A stretch of DNA of 64,000 nt from Planctomycetota bacterium (GTDB taxonomy: Bacteria > Planctomycetota > Phycisphaerae > UBA1845 > Fen-1342), in the NCBI GenBank assembly GCA_018814045.1, contig JAHJAR010000277.1:1-64000 (forward strand). The letters run 5' to 3'. Shown one piece after another: positions 17,185 to 25,374 of this stretch. The stretch's first letter is position 1. Each line of letters opens with the position of its first letter. Both the position numbers and the translations under genes were made by a program. The notes under the pieces are model-generated. The model did no database searches. It was not told where the DNA came from and saw only the letters and a program-made list of their open reading frames with translations.

Positions 17185-18330
17185 ATGGACTTTGACCTAC
17201 CAGAAGATGTCGTCGCTTTTCGCGACATGGTTCGCAAGTTTGCCAGCGAGGAGATCAAGCCGCACGCCCGCGAATGGGATGAGCAGCAGCACATGCCGAA
17301 GGAGTTCCTCCAGAAGCTGGGCGAGCTGGGCGTCTTTGGGATCCTGACCGACCCGGAATACGACGGCAGCGGCCTGGGCTACCTGGCCAACGTGGTCGTC
17401 TGGGAGGAACTCTGCCGGCACGATGCCGCCGTCGGGTTCCTGCTCGCGGGCCACATGGGCTTGTGCACGACACACATCCATCTGGCTGGCAGCGAGGAGC
17501 AGAAGAAGAAATACCTGCCCAAGCTCGCCACGGGCGAAATGATGGGCGCCTGGGCACTGACCGAGCCGGACAGCGGCTCCGACGCGGCGGCCATGAAGAC
17601 CAAGGCGGTCAAGGACGGCGCTGGCTGGCGCCTGACCGGAACCAAGCAGTTCATAACAAACGGTTCGTTTGCCGACGTTTGTGTCGTCGTGGCCAAAACC
17701 GACCCGGACGCCGGTGCCAAAGGCATCTCAGCCTTCATCGTCGAGAAGGGCACCGAGGGCTTCGCGGCCGTGGGCAAGGAGGACAAGCTGGGGATGCGTT
17801 CCAGCGACACGGCGACGTTGGCTATGGATGGCGCCTATGTTGGTCCCGAGGCGTTGCTGGGCAAGGAAGGCGACGGTTTCAAGGACGCGCTCCGGGCGCT
17901 CGAGCGCGGTCGCGTGAGTATTGGGGCCCAATGCGTGGGGATTGCCCGCGGCGCCCTGGAAGACTCGATCGCCTACGCCAACGAGCGACAGGCCTTCGGC
18001 AAGCCGATCGCCGCCCAGCAGGCCATCCAGTTCATGATGTCCGACATGGCGACCGAGATCGAAGCCGCCCGCCTGCTTGTCCGCCAGGCGGCTGTAGCCC
18101 TGGACACCGGCGAGGACGCGCGCGTGCCAGCCAGCATCGCCAAGGTGTACGCCAGCGAGGTCGCCATGCGGGCCGCGCTCAGTGCGGTGCAGATTCACGG
18201 CGGGTCCGGTTGCACGAAAGATTTCCCGGTCGAGCGGTATATGCGGGATGCCAAGGTCGCCGAGATCGGCGAGGGAACCAGTCAGATTCAGCGCATGCTC
18301 ATCGCCCGCGAACTGCTCAAGGCGGGTTAA
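17185..18330 (+). CDS. Acyl-CoA dehydrogenase (first of two)
   Basis: 381 residues, normal for a short/medium-chain acyl-CoA dehydrogenase. The FAD-linked enzyme introduces the trans-2 double bond and passes electrons to electron-transfer flavoprotein. 'WALTEPDSGSDAAAMKTKA' is the FAD/substrate motif and 'GTKQFITNGSFADV' follows. The catalytic Glu is E363 in 'IGEGTSQIQR', the position used by short-chain and glutaryl-type enzymes. First gene of a five-gene plus-strand operon; the next gene starts 28 bases after its stop. Exact chain length cannot be read from sequence; butyryl-CoA or a branched short acyl-CoA is likely. Confidence 0.9.
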   Translation: MDFDLPEDVVAFRDMVRKFASEEIKPHAREWDEQQHMPKEFLQKLGELGVFGILTDPEYDGSGLGYLANVVVWEELCRHDAAVGFLLAGHMGLCTTHIHLAGSEEQKKKYLPKLATGEMMGAWALTEPDSGSDAAAMKTKAVKDGAGWRLTGTKQFITNGSFADVCVVVAKTDPDAGAKGISAFIVEKGTEGFAAVGKEDKLGMRSSDTATLAMDGAYVGPEALLGKEGDGFKDALRALERGRVSIGAQCVGIARGALEDSIAYANERQAFGKPIAAQQAIQFMMSDMATEIEAARLLVRQAAVALDTGEDARVPASIAKVYASEVAMRAALSAVQIHGGSGCTKDFPVERYMRDAKVAEIGEGTSQIQRMLIARELLKAG

Positions 18331-18358
18331 GCGAGGCAACGCGAGAGAGGAAGCGAAC

Positions 18359-19519
18359 GTGGACTTCAAACTCGACGACGATCAGCGACAACTGAGAGAC
18401 GCCTTACGGTCCTTCTGCGAGGGCGTGGTTGCCCCCAAGGCGGCTGAACGCGATCAGAAGCACTGTTTCGAAGAAGGGCTGCGCGAGCAACTGGCCGAGA
18501 TGGGGCTGTTTGGCCTGTACGTGCCCGAGCAGTACGGAGGGGCTGGGCTCGACATGGTCTCATACATCGTGGCGGTAGAGGAACTGTCGCGCGCGTGCGG
18601 TGCGACTGGCATCCTTGTTTCCGCGCACCATTCGTTGGCGGTGGATCCGATCCTGGCTTTTGGCACCGAAGAGCAGAAACAGAAGTACCTGCCCAAGATG
18701 TCCTCCGGCGAGTGGATTGGCTGCTACTCGTTGACCGAGCCCGGCAGCGGCAGTGACGCCGGCGCCGCGCGCTGCATGGCGGTCGCGCAGGACGACGGCT
18801 GGCATATCACCGGGACGAAGAACTTCGTGACCAACGGCGGCGACGCACACGTGGTGGTTCTGTTCGCCGTAACCGATCCTGGCGACAAGCGTCGCCGGAT
18901 GTCCGCCTTCATCGTCGAGAAGGGCACGCCCGGTTTCGAAGTCGGAAAGTACGAGGAGAAACTCGGCATCCGGGGCAGTAGCACCACCGAGTTGATCTTC
19001 GATGATTGCGTTATCCCGAAGGAAAACCTGCTCGGCGAGTGCGGCAAGGGGCTGCGCGTGGCCTTGACGACATTAGACGGCGGTCGCATTGGTGTGGCGG
19101 CTCAAGCCGTCGGCATCAGCCAGGCAGCCATGGAGGCGGCCGTTGACTACGCCAACACGCGGCAACAGTTCAATCGCCCGATCGGCGCCTTCCAGGCCGT
19201 GCAGTGGAAGCTGGCCAACATGGCCATCGAGATTGCGGCCGCCCGCAATCTGACCTACCAGGCAGCGTGGCTTAAAGAGCAGCAGCGACCGTATGCCACC
19301 GAGTCGGCCATGGCCAAGCTGTACGCCAGCGAGGTCTCGAGCCGCGTGACCAACGACGCCGTCCAGATCTTTGGCGGTTACGGTTACTCATCCGAATACC
19401 CTGTGGAGCGCTTGTTGCGCGACGCCAAGATTACGCAGTTGTACGAAGGGACCAGTGAGATTCAGCGGCTCGTCATTGCGCGGCAGATCACCAGCGAGCC
19501 GGAGTGGGTAACGCGTTAG
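18359..19519 (+). CDS. Acyl-CoA dehydrogenase (second of two)
   Basis: 386 residues from GTG 18359, with GAGAGAGGA at 18342-18350 as ribosome site. 'YSLTEPGSGSDAGAARCMAV' is the FAD motif, 'GTKNFVTNGGDA' follows, and the catalytic Glu is E363 in 'LYEGTSEIQRLVIAR', the classical butyryl-CoA dehydrogenase motif. It is clearly paralogous to the preceding gene but far from identical, so the pair probably differ in substrate (for example straight versus branched chain). Acts in the cytoplasm with electron-transfer flavoprotein, whose genes are not in the window. Followed by the thiolase after 18 bases. Confidence 0.9.
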   Translation: MDFKLDDDQRQLRDALRSFCEGVVAPKAAERDQKHCFEEGLREQLAEMGLFGLYVPEQYGGAGLDMVSYIVAVEELSRACGATGILVSAHHSLAVDPILAFGTEEQKQKYLPKMSSGEWIGCYSLTEPGSGSDAGAARCMAVAQDDGWHITGTKNFVTNGGDAHVVVLFAVTDPGDKRRRMSAFIVEKGTPGFEVGKYEEKLGIRGSSTTELIFDDCVIPKENLLGECGKGLRVALTTLDGGRIGVAAQAVGISQAAMEAAVDYANTRQQFNRPIGAFQAVQWKLANMAIEIAAARNLTYQAAWLKEQQRPYATESAMAKLYASEVSSRVTNDAVQIFGGYGYSSEYPVERLLRDAKITQLYEGTSEIQRLVIARQITSEPEWVTR

Positions 19520-19537
19520 ATCAGAGGAATAGAGGAC

Positions 19538-20716
19538 ATGGCGAAAAATCAGTCGTATTTGATCGCAGCTAGGCGGAGCCCGGTCGGGCGTTTTCTAGGC
19601 GGGCTCTCCCAGTTGTCCGCTGCCGCAGTCGGGACGCAGGTTGCCAAGGCGATGCTGGATGAGGCCCAGATTGATCGGGCCGCGATCGACGAGGTCTTTG
19701 TGGGACAGGTATTGCAGGGCGGGTGCGGCCAGAACCCGGCCCGCCAAGTGGCCCTCGGCGCCGGGATTCCAAACACGGTTTCTTGCGTCACGGTGAACAA
19801 GGTCTGCGGCAGCGGTCTCCAGACCGTCATGTTTGCCGATCAGGTCATCCGGGCCGGCGACGCCAACCTCATCATGGCGGGCGGCATCGAATCGATGAGC
19901 CAGGCCCCGTTCTTCCTGCCCAAGGCGCGCTTCGGCTTCAAGTTCGGCGACACCAAGCTGGTCGACCTGATGCAGCACGATGGCCTGACGAACGTCTACG
20001 ACGGCGATCTGATGGGCGTGATCGCCGAGTACACGGCGGAGAAAGCCGGGCTGACGCGCGCCCAGCAGGACGAGTTCGCCGTCAACAGCCATCAGAAGGC
20101 CGCCAAGGCCGACGGAGCGGGCCTGTTCAACGAGGAGCGCGTGTCGATCGAGGTGAAGAAGGGCAAGCCTCCACTCACGGCCGACGAAACCTACCGCGCC
20201 GACGCGAGCGTCGAGGCGATGGCGAAGTTGCCGACGGTGTTCAAGAAGGATGGGACGATCACCGCCGGCAACGCCTCCGCGCTGTCGGACGGTGCCGCGA
20301 TGGTCATGGTGGCCAGTGAGAAGTACGTCTCGGATTCCGGGGCCAAGCCGTTGGCCCGGATCGTCGCGCACGCCACGGCCGGCGGACCGCCGCGCGAACT
20401 CTTCTTCACGCCCATCGCGGCCAGCAAGATGGCCTGCGAGAAGGCCGGTTGGCAAGTCGGCGACGTGGACGTTTGGGAGCTCAACGAGGCCTTCGCATCG
20501 CAGTCGCTGGCCTGTCTGAAGGGACTCGAACTGTCCGGCGAGAACGTCAATGTTCACGGCGGCGCGATCGCCCTGGGCCACCCGATCGGTGCCAGCGGTA
20601 CCCGCGTTCTGGTGACGCTGCTGCACGCCATGAAAGCCCGCAAAGCCAAGCGCGGCGTGGCGGCGCTGTGTCTGGGTGGTGGCAACTCTGTCGCGCTGGC
20701 GGTGGAAGCGGTCTAA
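19538..20716 (+). CDS. Acetyl-CoA acetyltransferase (thiolase)
   Basis: 392 residues, standard for a thiolase. The nucleophile is C90 in '[14 protein letters not shown]', the general base H348 in '[12 protein letters not shown]', and the second Cys C378 in '[10 protein letters not shown]'. It cleaves 3-ketoacyl-CoA (acetoacetyl-CoA in the short-chain case) with CoA, or runs in reverse. The motif '[12 protein letters not shown]' is typical of degradative and biosynthetic thiolases. Third gene of the beta-oxidation operon, 53 bases before the 3-hydroxyacyl-CoA dehydrogenase. Confidence 0.93.
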   Translation: MAKNQSYLIAARRSPVGRFLGGLSQLSAAAVGTQVAKAMLDEAQIDRAAIDEVFVGQVLQGGCGQNPARQVALGAGIPNTVSCVTVNKVCGSGLQTVMFADQVIRAGDANLIMAGGIESMSQAPFFLPKARFGFKFGDTKLVDLMQHDGLTNVYDGDLMGVIAEYTAEKAGLTRAQQDEFAVNSHQKAAKADGAGLFNEERVSIEVKKGKPPLTADETYRADASVEAMAKLPTVFKKDGTITAGNASALSDGAAMVMVASEKYVSDSGAKPLARIVAHATAGGPPRELFFTPIAASKMACEKAGWQVGDVDVWELNEAFASQSLACLKGLELSGENVNVHGGAIALGHPIGASGTRVLVTLLHAMKARKAKRGVAALCLGGGNSVALAVEAV

Positions 20717-20769
20717 CGATTTCAACACATGGTCCGCTCAGTGGGCCATCGACAGTGAGGGAGCTAGTC

Positions 20770-21636
20770 GTGAGCATTCGCACCGATATCAAAACCGTCG
20801 CAGTGATCGGAACCGGGACCATGGGCAGCGGCATCGCCCAGGTCTTCGCCCAGTCGGGCCGCACGGTGTTGATGTCTGACGCCGTCCCCGGAGCGGTCGA
20901 CAAGGCCCTCGCCGGCATTGGCAAGTTTCTGGACAAATCCGTCGCCAAAGAGAAGATCACGGCCGATCAGGCGGGAAAGATAAAGGGCAACCTCAAGCCG
21001 TCCACGATCGCCGACGCAGCCGGGACCGACCTGATTGTCGAAGCCATCACCGAGAATCCGCAGGTCAAGTGCGACCTGTACGCCGAGTTGAACAAGAGCG
21101 TCCCGCCGGACGTCGTCTTCGGCAGCAACACCAGCAGCATCTGCATCAGCCAATTGGCGGCGGCCAGTGGCCGGCCGGAGCAGTTCATCGGCATGCACTT
21201 CTTCAACCCGGTGCCGATCATGAAACTGGTCGAGGTAGTGGTCGGTTTGCAGACGGCCGCGCCGGTGGTCGAATTCACGATTGACCTGGCCAAGCAACTC
21301 GGCAAGATCCCACACCGCGTGAAGGACCACCCGGGCTTCGTCAGCAACCGCGTCCTGATGCCGTTGATCAACGAGGGAATCAACTGCTACGCCGACGGCG
21401 TGGCCGACGCTGTAACCGTCGACGAAGTGATGAAGCTGGGCTGCAACCACCCGATGGGGCCGCTGGCTTTGGCGGACCTGATCGGTCTCGATGTGTGCCT
21501 CCACATCATGGAGGTGTTGCACCGGGACCTGGGCGACGACCGGTACCGGCCGACGCCGTTGCTGCGCACGATGGTGCGAGCGGGTCTGCTCGGACGCAAG
21601 TCCGGGAAGGGATTCCACAACTATGAGCACAAATGA
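20770..21636 (+). CDS. 3-hydroxybutyryl-CoA dehydrogenase family protein
   Basis: 288 residues, the length of single-function bacterial enzymes. The N-terminal Rossmann fold has '[20 protein letters not shown]' for NAD. The catalytic His is H143 in '[17 protein letters not shown]', and '[16 protein letters not shown]' and '[15 protein letters not shown]' are family signatures. GTG 20770 has AGGGAG at 20758-20763. It oxidises 3-hydroxyacyl-CoA to 3-ketoacyl-CoA, feeding the thiolase before it. Its end overlaps the crotonase gene by 14 bases, pointing to coupled translation. Confidence 0.92.
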   Translation: MSIRTDIKTVAVIGTGTMGSGIAQVFAQSGRTVLMSDAVPGAVDKALAGIGKFLDKSVAKEKITADQAGKIKGNLKPSTIADAAGTDLIVEAITENPQVKCDLYAELNKSVPPDVVFGSNTSSICISQLAAASGRPEQFIGMHFFNPVPIMKLVEVVVGLQTAAPVVEFTIDLAKQLGKIPHRVKDHPGFVSNRVLMPLINEGINCYADGVADAVTVDEVMKLGCNHPMGPLALADLIGLDVCLHIMEVLHRDLGDDRYRPTPLLRTMVRAGLLGRKSGKGFHNYEHK

Positions 21637-22396
21637 GAAATCGGCCACGTGTGTCGAACTGAGCAAGGAGGGCAACGTCGCGACGATCCGGTTCGTGACC
21701 GAGCAGCGCGTGGCCATCTTCTCGTCGCGCGTCCTAGGGGAATTGGGCACGCTAGTCCAGCAGGTGGCCGAGGAGCCGCACGTGCGTTTCGTTGTCCTGC
21801 GCGGAAGCGGTCCCGTTTTTCTCGCCGGTGCCGACCTGGGTGAGATGGTGCATTTCAATGAGGATCAGGGCCACGCGCTCACCCGACACGGCCACAACGT
21901 CATGAATGCCATTGAAGCGCTGCCCCAAGCCACGATCGCCGCCATCGCGGGGCACGCCCTGGGTGGCGGTTGTGAGTTGGCGATGGCATGCGACTTCCGC
22001 CTGATGGTCAAGGGGGCCCGCATCGGTCAACCCGAGAGCCGCCTCGGATTGACGCCGGCTTGGGGCGGAACCAGGCGCTTGCCGCAACTGGTTGGCCTCG
22101 CCCGTGCTCGCCGCATGATGTACTCCGGCGCGGCAGTCTCCGCCGCGGAGGCGCTGGAGATCGGCTTGGTGGACGAAGTCGTGGACTCCGCTGAAGACCT
22201 GGATGCGGCACTGGCGCGCTGGTTTGAGGCCCTGGGTGCGGGTTCGCCAACGGCTGTTACGCGGATCAAGCGGGCGATCCTGCACAACGACGAAATGAAG
22301 CAATTCGGCATGTGTTTCAGTTGCTACGACGCCAAGGAGGGGATGAAGGCCTTCCTGGAGAAGCGACCACCAGCCTGGGCCAAGCCTTCCGACTGA
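21623..22396 (+). CDS. Enoyl-CoA hydratase (crotonase family)
   Basis: 257 residues. The two catalytic glutamates are in place: E118 in '[13 protein letters not shown]' and E138 in '[19 protein letters not shown]', with the 20-residue spacing of rat crotonase E144/E164. The oxyanion-hole segments '[10 protein letters not shown]' and 'GHALGGG' are present. It hydrates trans-2-enoyl-CoA to 3-hydroxyacyl-CoA. ATG 21623 lies inside the end of the preceding gene, with GGGAAGGG about ten bases upstream. Last gene of the operon, so this one transcript encodes a complete beta-oxidation turn. Confidence 0.92.
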   Translation: MSTNEKSATCVELSKEGNVATIRFVTEQRVAIFSSRVLGELGTLVQQVAEEPHVRFVVLRGSGPVFLAGADLGEMVHFNEDQGHALTRHGHNVMNAIEALPQATIAAIAGHALGGGCELAMACDFRLMVKGARIGQPESRLGLTPAWGGTRRLPQLVGLARARRMMYSGAAVSAAEALEIGLVDEVVDSAEDLDAALARWFEALGAGSPTAVTRIKRAILHNDEMKQFGMCFSCYDAKEGMKAFLEKRPPAWAKPSD

Positions 22397-22404
22397 GTTC
22401 GGCT

Positions 22405-22447
22405 CGGAGACAGCTCGTCGTCTGTGGGGAGGACGTGGCTGTCTCCG
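22405..22447 (+). terminator. Hairpin after the beta-oxidation operon
   Basis: CGGAGACAGC (22405-22414) pairs perfectly with GCTGTCTCCG (22438-22447), with a shorter inner stem (CGTC/GACG). It starts nine bases after the operon's last stop. No T-run follows, so factor-dependent ending or mRNA stabilisation is as likely as intrinsic termination. Confidence 0.5.
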
Positions 22448-22645
22448 TGTCGGGCGACCCCGTTCCGTCAGAGCGGCTTGGAAATCGCGACTGGCATTGC
22501 TGTTCATAACGGGTTGACGACGGCTACCGTGCAGGCTCACGGCCGGTGCTGAGCCCGAGCCGCCGAAACCGCGCCCGGGATACGCCGTGCATAGAGCCTT
22601 ATCGGTCTAAGTGATTATCAGAACACAACTAACGCGCCCCCAAGT

Positions 22646-22674
22646 TTGACATGCGCACGCCATTCCCGTCTAAT
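22646..22674 (+). promoter_or_regulatory. Strong sigma-70-like promoter for a candidate RNA
   Basis: TTGACA at 22646-22651, a 17-base spacer, and TCTAAT at 22669-22674, one mismatch from TATAAT. This is the best promoter match seen in the window. Transcription would start near 22681, exactly before a run of strong hairpins and almost 500 bases before the next protein gene. Confidence 0.65.
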
Positions 22675-22680
22675 AAAGAG

Positions 22681-22822
22681 GCGGAGGGCACCCACCGCCA
22701 ACAGCGGGGGAGCCCTCCAACCACACAAGACAGTGCATGATCCACTAGGGGGAGCCTAGATCATGCACCACAGAAAAAGAGAGGGCCGGCCCCTAAGCGG
22801 GGGGGCCGACCCAAACTTTTGT
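22681..22822 (+). ncRNA. Candidate structured small RNA, about 140 nt
   Basis: Between a near-consensus promoter and a terminator lie two further hairpins and no credible ORF. Hairpin 1 (22683-22718): GGAGGGC/GCCCTCC, then CCC/GGG and CCGC/GCGG, loop CAACA, with only an A-A mismatch and a one-base bulge. Hairpin 2 (22733-22768): GTGCATGAT/ATCATGCAC, then CTAGG/CCTAG with loop GGGAG. The 8-mer GGGGAGCC occurs in both hairpins, and its complement GGCTCCCC follows at 22846-22853. No known family (6S, SRP, tmRNA, RNase P) is recognised. It could also be the leader of the lipoprotein gene at 23164 if termination is regulated. Confidence 0.55.
22783..22820 (+). terminator. Terminator of the candidate small RNA
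   Basis: GGGCCGGCCCC (22783-22793) pairs with GGGGCCGACCC (22802-22812) with a single C-A mismatch, followed by AAACTTTTGTC. It closes the predicted RNA that begins near 22681. Confidence 0.6.
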
Positions 22823-23163
22823 CTCGTCCTTGCTTCCGTCCTCTCGGCTCCCCTTGAAAGGAGGAACAAGTACCGTTAGACCATGTAATACTAGGCCTCG
22901 TCACCTCGTCTTTTCTACCGCGCAACCCATAAAAAGTCACATTTTTGTAACCCACGCTCCTCGCGCGGGTTGCCGCCGGGAAGGCGTCGTTTGACTCGCC
23001 GCTCTCGTCAGTCGCGCAACCTGCGTGGCGCGGCACCTACCCGGTCCGCCCCGAATCTGATACGCTCCCGCGAGATGGTGACGTGCCGCGCGGATCATGC
23101 CTGCGAGACGTCGTACTCCTCCGCGCCGCGCGTCCGCGCCGCCCACCTACAAGGGAGAGAGTG
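22823..23163. other. Intergenic region between the candidate RNA and the lipoprotein gene
   Basis: 341 bases without a gene. It contains CTCCCCTTGAAAGGAGG (22848-22864), a strong ribosome-binding-like AAAGGAGG with no start codon at a useful distance; the next ATG (22883) is followed directly by TAA. An AT-rich block at 22930-22950 (CATAAAAAGTCACATTTTTG) has self-complementary arms AAAAAGT/ATTTTT. Function unknown. Confidence 0.4.
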
Positions 23164-24090
23164 ATGCTGAGAAAGATCGCCGGCGGGGCTGCTGCTATGA
23201 CTGTCTTGGCCTTCCTCGTCGCGCTGAGCGGATGCTCGGGGGGGAAGCGCGGAACGGACATGGCTGTCGCAAGTGCGGAGCGGCAGCCGGCCAGCGCAGC
23301 CGAGGAAACCGCAGCACAAGAGGCGGCCGAAGACGCCGATGAAGCGGCGAGCAACGCTGAAGCGGGCGATGCTGAGAAGGCTGCCAAGAAACTGGAAGAT
23401 GCTATCGAAAGCGAGGAAGGAAAGGCCAATCACCAGGCCAAGCTTGAGCGTGATCTGGCGATAGCGAAGGAGGGCGTGCAGCAGACGCAGATGTCGACCG
23501 AGCACGCCATGATTGGCTGCAAGATCGCCGTCGCCAAGGCCGAAGAACAACTGGCCCTCGCCCAGCGTCGTTTGGAGTTGTTCGAGAAGCAGGACATCCC
23601 TTCACGCCTCGCGTGGGCCGAGCTTCAGTTCCAGTACGCGGAAGACCGTGTAACCGACGACACGCAGGAGCTCAAGCAACTGGAGTTGATGTACAGCGAG
23701 GAGGAGTTTGCGGACCAGACGAAGGAGATCGTGCTCGAACGTGGCCGCCGACGTCTGGAGCGCTCCAAACGGGACCTCGAGCTGCGCCGGGAGGACCTGG
23801 ATACGCTGAAGAACAAGACGATCCCGATCGAGCAGACCGAGCACCGGCTGCATGTCGCGGAAGCTGAGCGCGGCCTGGGACAGGCGCAGCGCAGCGCGGA
23901 AGCCACGAAGCTTGACAAGCACATCGGCCTGTTGCGCGCAGAAGCTGAAGTGGCCCGGCTGGAAGGCGAGTTAAGCGCGGCGGTCAAGGCGACCGAGAAA
24001 GCCACCAAGGAACGCCAAGAGGCCGAAGAGAAGGTCGAGGAGGCCAAAGAAAAGGCCCAGCAGACCGACGTGACGGAGCAGGAAGGATGA
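23164..24090 (+). CDS. Coiled-coil lipoprotein
   Basis: 308 residues from ATG 23164 (AAGGGAGAG just upstream). The signal ends in 'LVALSGC', a clear lipobox. After a low-complexity Ala/Glu-rich linker (about 35-85) almost the whole protein is charged heptad-like sequence ('EEQLALAQRRLELFEK', 'VARLEGELSAAVKATEKA'), predicting a long coiled coil projecting from the membrane. No enzyme motif. It overlaps the next gene by four bases (ATGA), so the two products are probably made together and may work together at the envelope. Confidence 0.8.
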   Translation: MLRKIAGGAAAMTVLAFLVALSGCSGGKRGTDMAVASAERQPASAAEETAAQEAAEDADEAASNAEAGDAEKAAKKLEDAIESEEGKANHQAKLERDLAIAKEGVQQTQMSTEHAMIGCKIAVAKAEEQLALAQRRLELFEKQDIPSRLAWAELQFQYAEDRVTDDTQELKQLELMYSEEEFADQTKEIVLERGRRRLERSKRDLELRREDLDTLKNKTIPIEQTEHRLHVAEAERGLGQAQRSAEATKLDKHIGLLRAEAEVARLEGELSAAVKATEKATKERQEAEEKVEEAKEKAQQTDVTEQEG

Positions 24091-25253
24091 CAGCCGCCAT
24101 CCGCCTGAGCATCATCCTGGCCCTGGTGGGCGGCATCGGGGCTGCTGATGGAGTTGCGCAGACCGCCGCCGAGGAGATGACTCCCGCGCGCGTGCGCGCC
24201 GCGCTGGACGGGTGCGTGCGCTTCCTGCTCGCGGACCAGAACCCCGACGGTTCGTGGGGCGGCGCGCGCAACGCGGTGTACACGTTCACCGGCGACGTCT
24301 GGTCGAACCCGGAGACACATCGCGCGTGGAAGGTAGGCACGACCGGCCTGTGCTGTCTGGCGCTGGCCGAGTTCGGTGATTCGGAAGCAGCCAAGCAGGC
24401 TGTGGACCGCTCAGTCGACTACCTGCTGGCCAAGGCCGCGGTCAAACGCCCCAGCGACTGGGACACCATGAACTGCTGGGCATACATCTACGGATTGCAG
24501 GCGTTGGCCGCCGCAAACGGATTGCCACGCTACGCCAACACGCCGCGCTGCGAACAGATCAGCGTCGTTGGCCAGAAGCTGATCCAACGGCTGGCCGAGA
24601 CGCAGTCGTCGTCCGGCGGCTGGGGCTACCTCGAGTTCGAGGTGCCGCGTACACGCCGGCTGCAATGGGCCACGAGCTTCACAACGGCGGCGGGCGTCAT
24701 CGCGCTGCTGGACGCACGTGCCCAGGGATTCGAGGTTGACGAGGCGTTGCTGCGCCGCGCCGTGCGCGGCGTCCAACGCTGCCGGCTGCCTAGCGGGGCG
24801 TATACGTACAGCATTCAGGCCATCGCTGACCCAAGGACCTTGGAGTGGATCGACCAGATCAAGGGCTCACTCTCACGGATTCAGGTTTGCAACCTGGCGT
24901 TGCACATGGCTGGCGAAGAAGTCCCGGCCGAATGGCTTGAGACCGGGCTCGGGCATTTCTTCCGCGAGCACCGCTTCCTCGACATCGCGCGCAACCGGCC
25001 GATCCCGCACGAGGCGTTCTACTACAACTCCGGCTATTTCTACATGTTCGGCCACTACTACGCCGCCCGCGTGATCGAGCTGTTGCCGCCGGAACAGCGG
25101 GCCGCGTGCTGGCCGCGGCTGCAACGCGAGGTCGTCAAAATCCAGCAGAAAGACGGCTCGCTGTGGGACTACGACATGCACGCCTACCACAAGCCGTATG
25201 GAACGGCCTATGGTCTGCTGACGCTCGGACACGCCGCGCGCGATCAGAAGTAG
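24087..25253 (+). CDS. Exported prenyltransferase/squalene-oxidase repeat protein
   Basis: 388 residues with a signal peptide (about 1-24). The body is an alpha/alpha-toroid of the terpenoid-cyclase fold: 'FLLADQNPDGSWGG' and 'LAETQSSSGGWGYLEF' are the repeat signatures, 'KVGTTGLCCLAL' another inner helix. The acidic DxDD motif of true squalene-hopene cyclases was not seen, so this is more likely a member of the large uncharacterised planctomycete group with this fold. Overlaps the coiled-coil lipoprotein gene by four bases. A second member of the fold begins at 62081. Confidence 0.8.
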   Translation: MTAAIRLSIILALVGGIGAADGVAQTAAEEMTPARVRAALDGCVRFLLADQNPDGSWGGARNAVYTFTGDVWSNPETHRAWKVGTTGLCCLALAEFGDSEAAKQAVDRSVDYLLAKAAVKRPSDWDTMNCWAYIYGLQALAAANGLPRYANTPRCEQISVVGQKLIQRLAETQSSSGGWGYLEFEVPRTRRLQWATSFTTAAGVIALLDARAQGFEVDEALLRRAVRGVQRCRLPSGAYTYSIQAIADPRTLEWIDQIKGSLSRIQVCNLALHMAGEEVPAEWLETGLGHFFREHRFLDIARNRPIPHEAFYYNSGYFYMFGHYYAARVIELLPPEQRAACWPRLQREVVKIQQKDGSLWDYDMHAYHKPYGTAYGLLTLGHAARDQK

Positions 25254-25374
25254 CCGCTCAGCGTCCTGACGAGACACTTGTTCGGATAGTAGAATGCTAC
25301 AGTGACGCGGGGTGGGACGTGCCCTCCGCTCCAGCGGTCCGTTGTAAGATCACGATCGATTGGGAGGTTCAGCC

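Noticed and set aside
19595-20728. A 377-codon minus-strand frame across the thiolase
   Set aside because: The plus frame has all thiolase catalytic residues; the antisense reading has no recognisable motif.
22848-22864. CTCCCCTTGAAAGGAGG resembling the complement of a 16S rRNA 3' end
   Set aside because: The CCTCCTTTC match is only the anti-SD core; the expected GGCTGGATCA before it is absent on the other strand, so no rRNA fragment.
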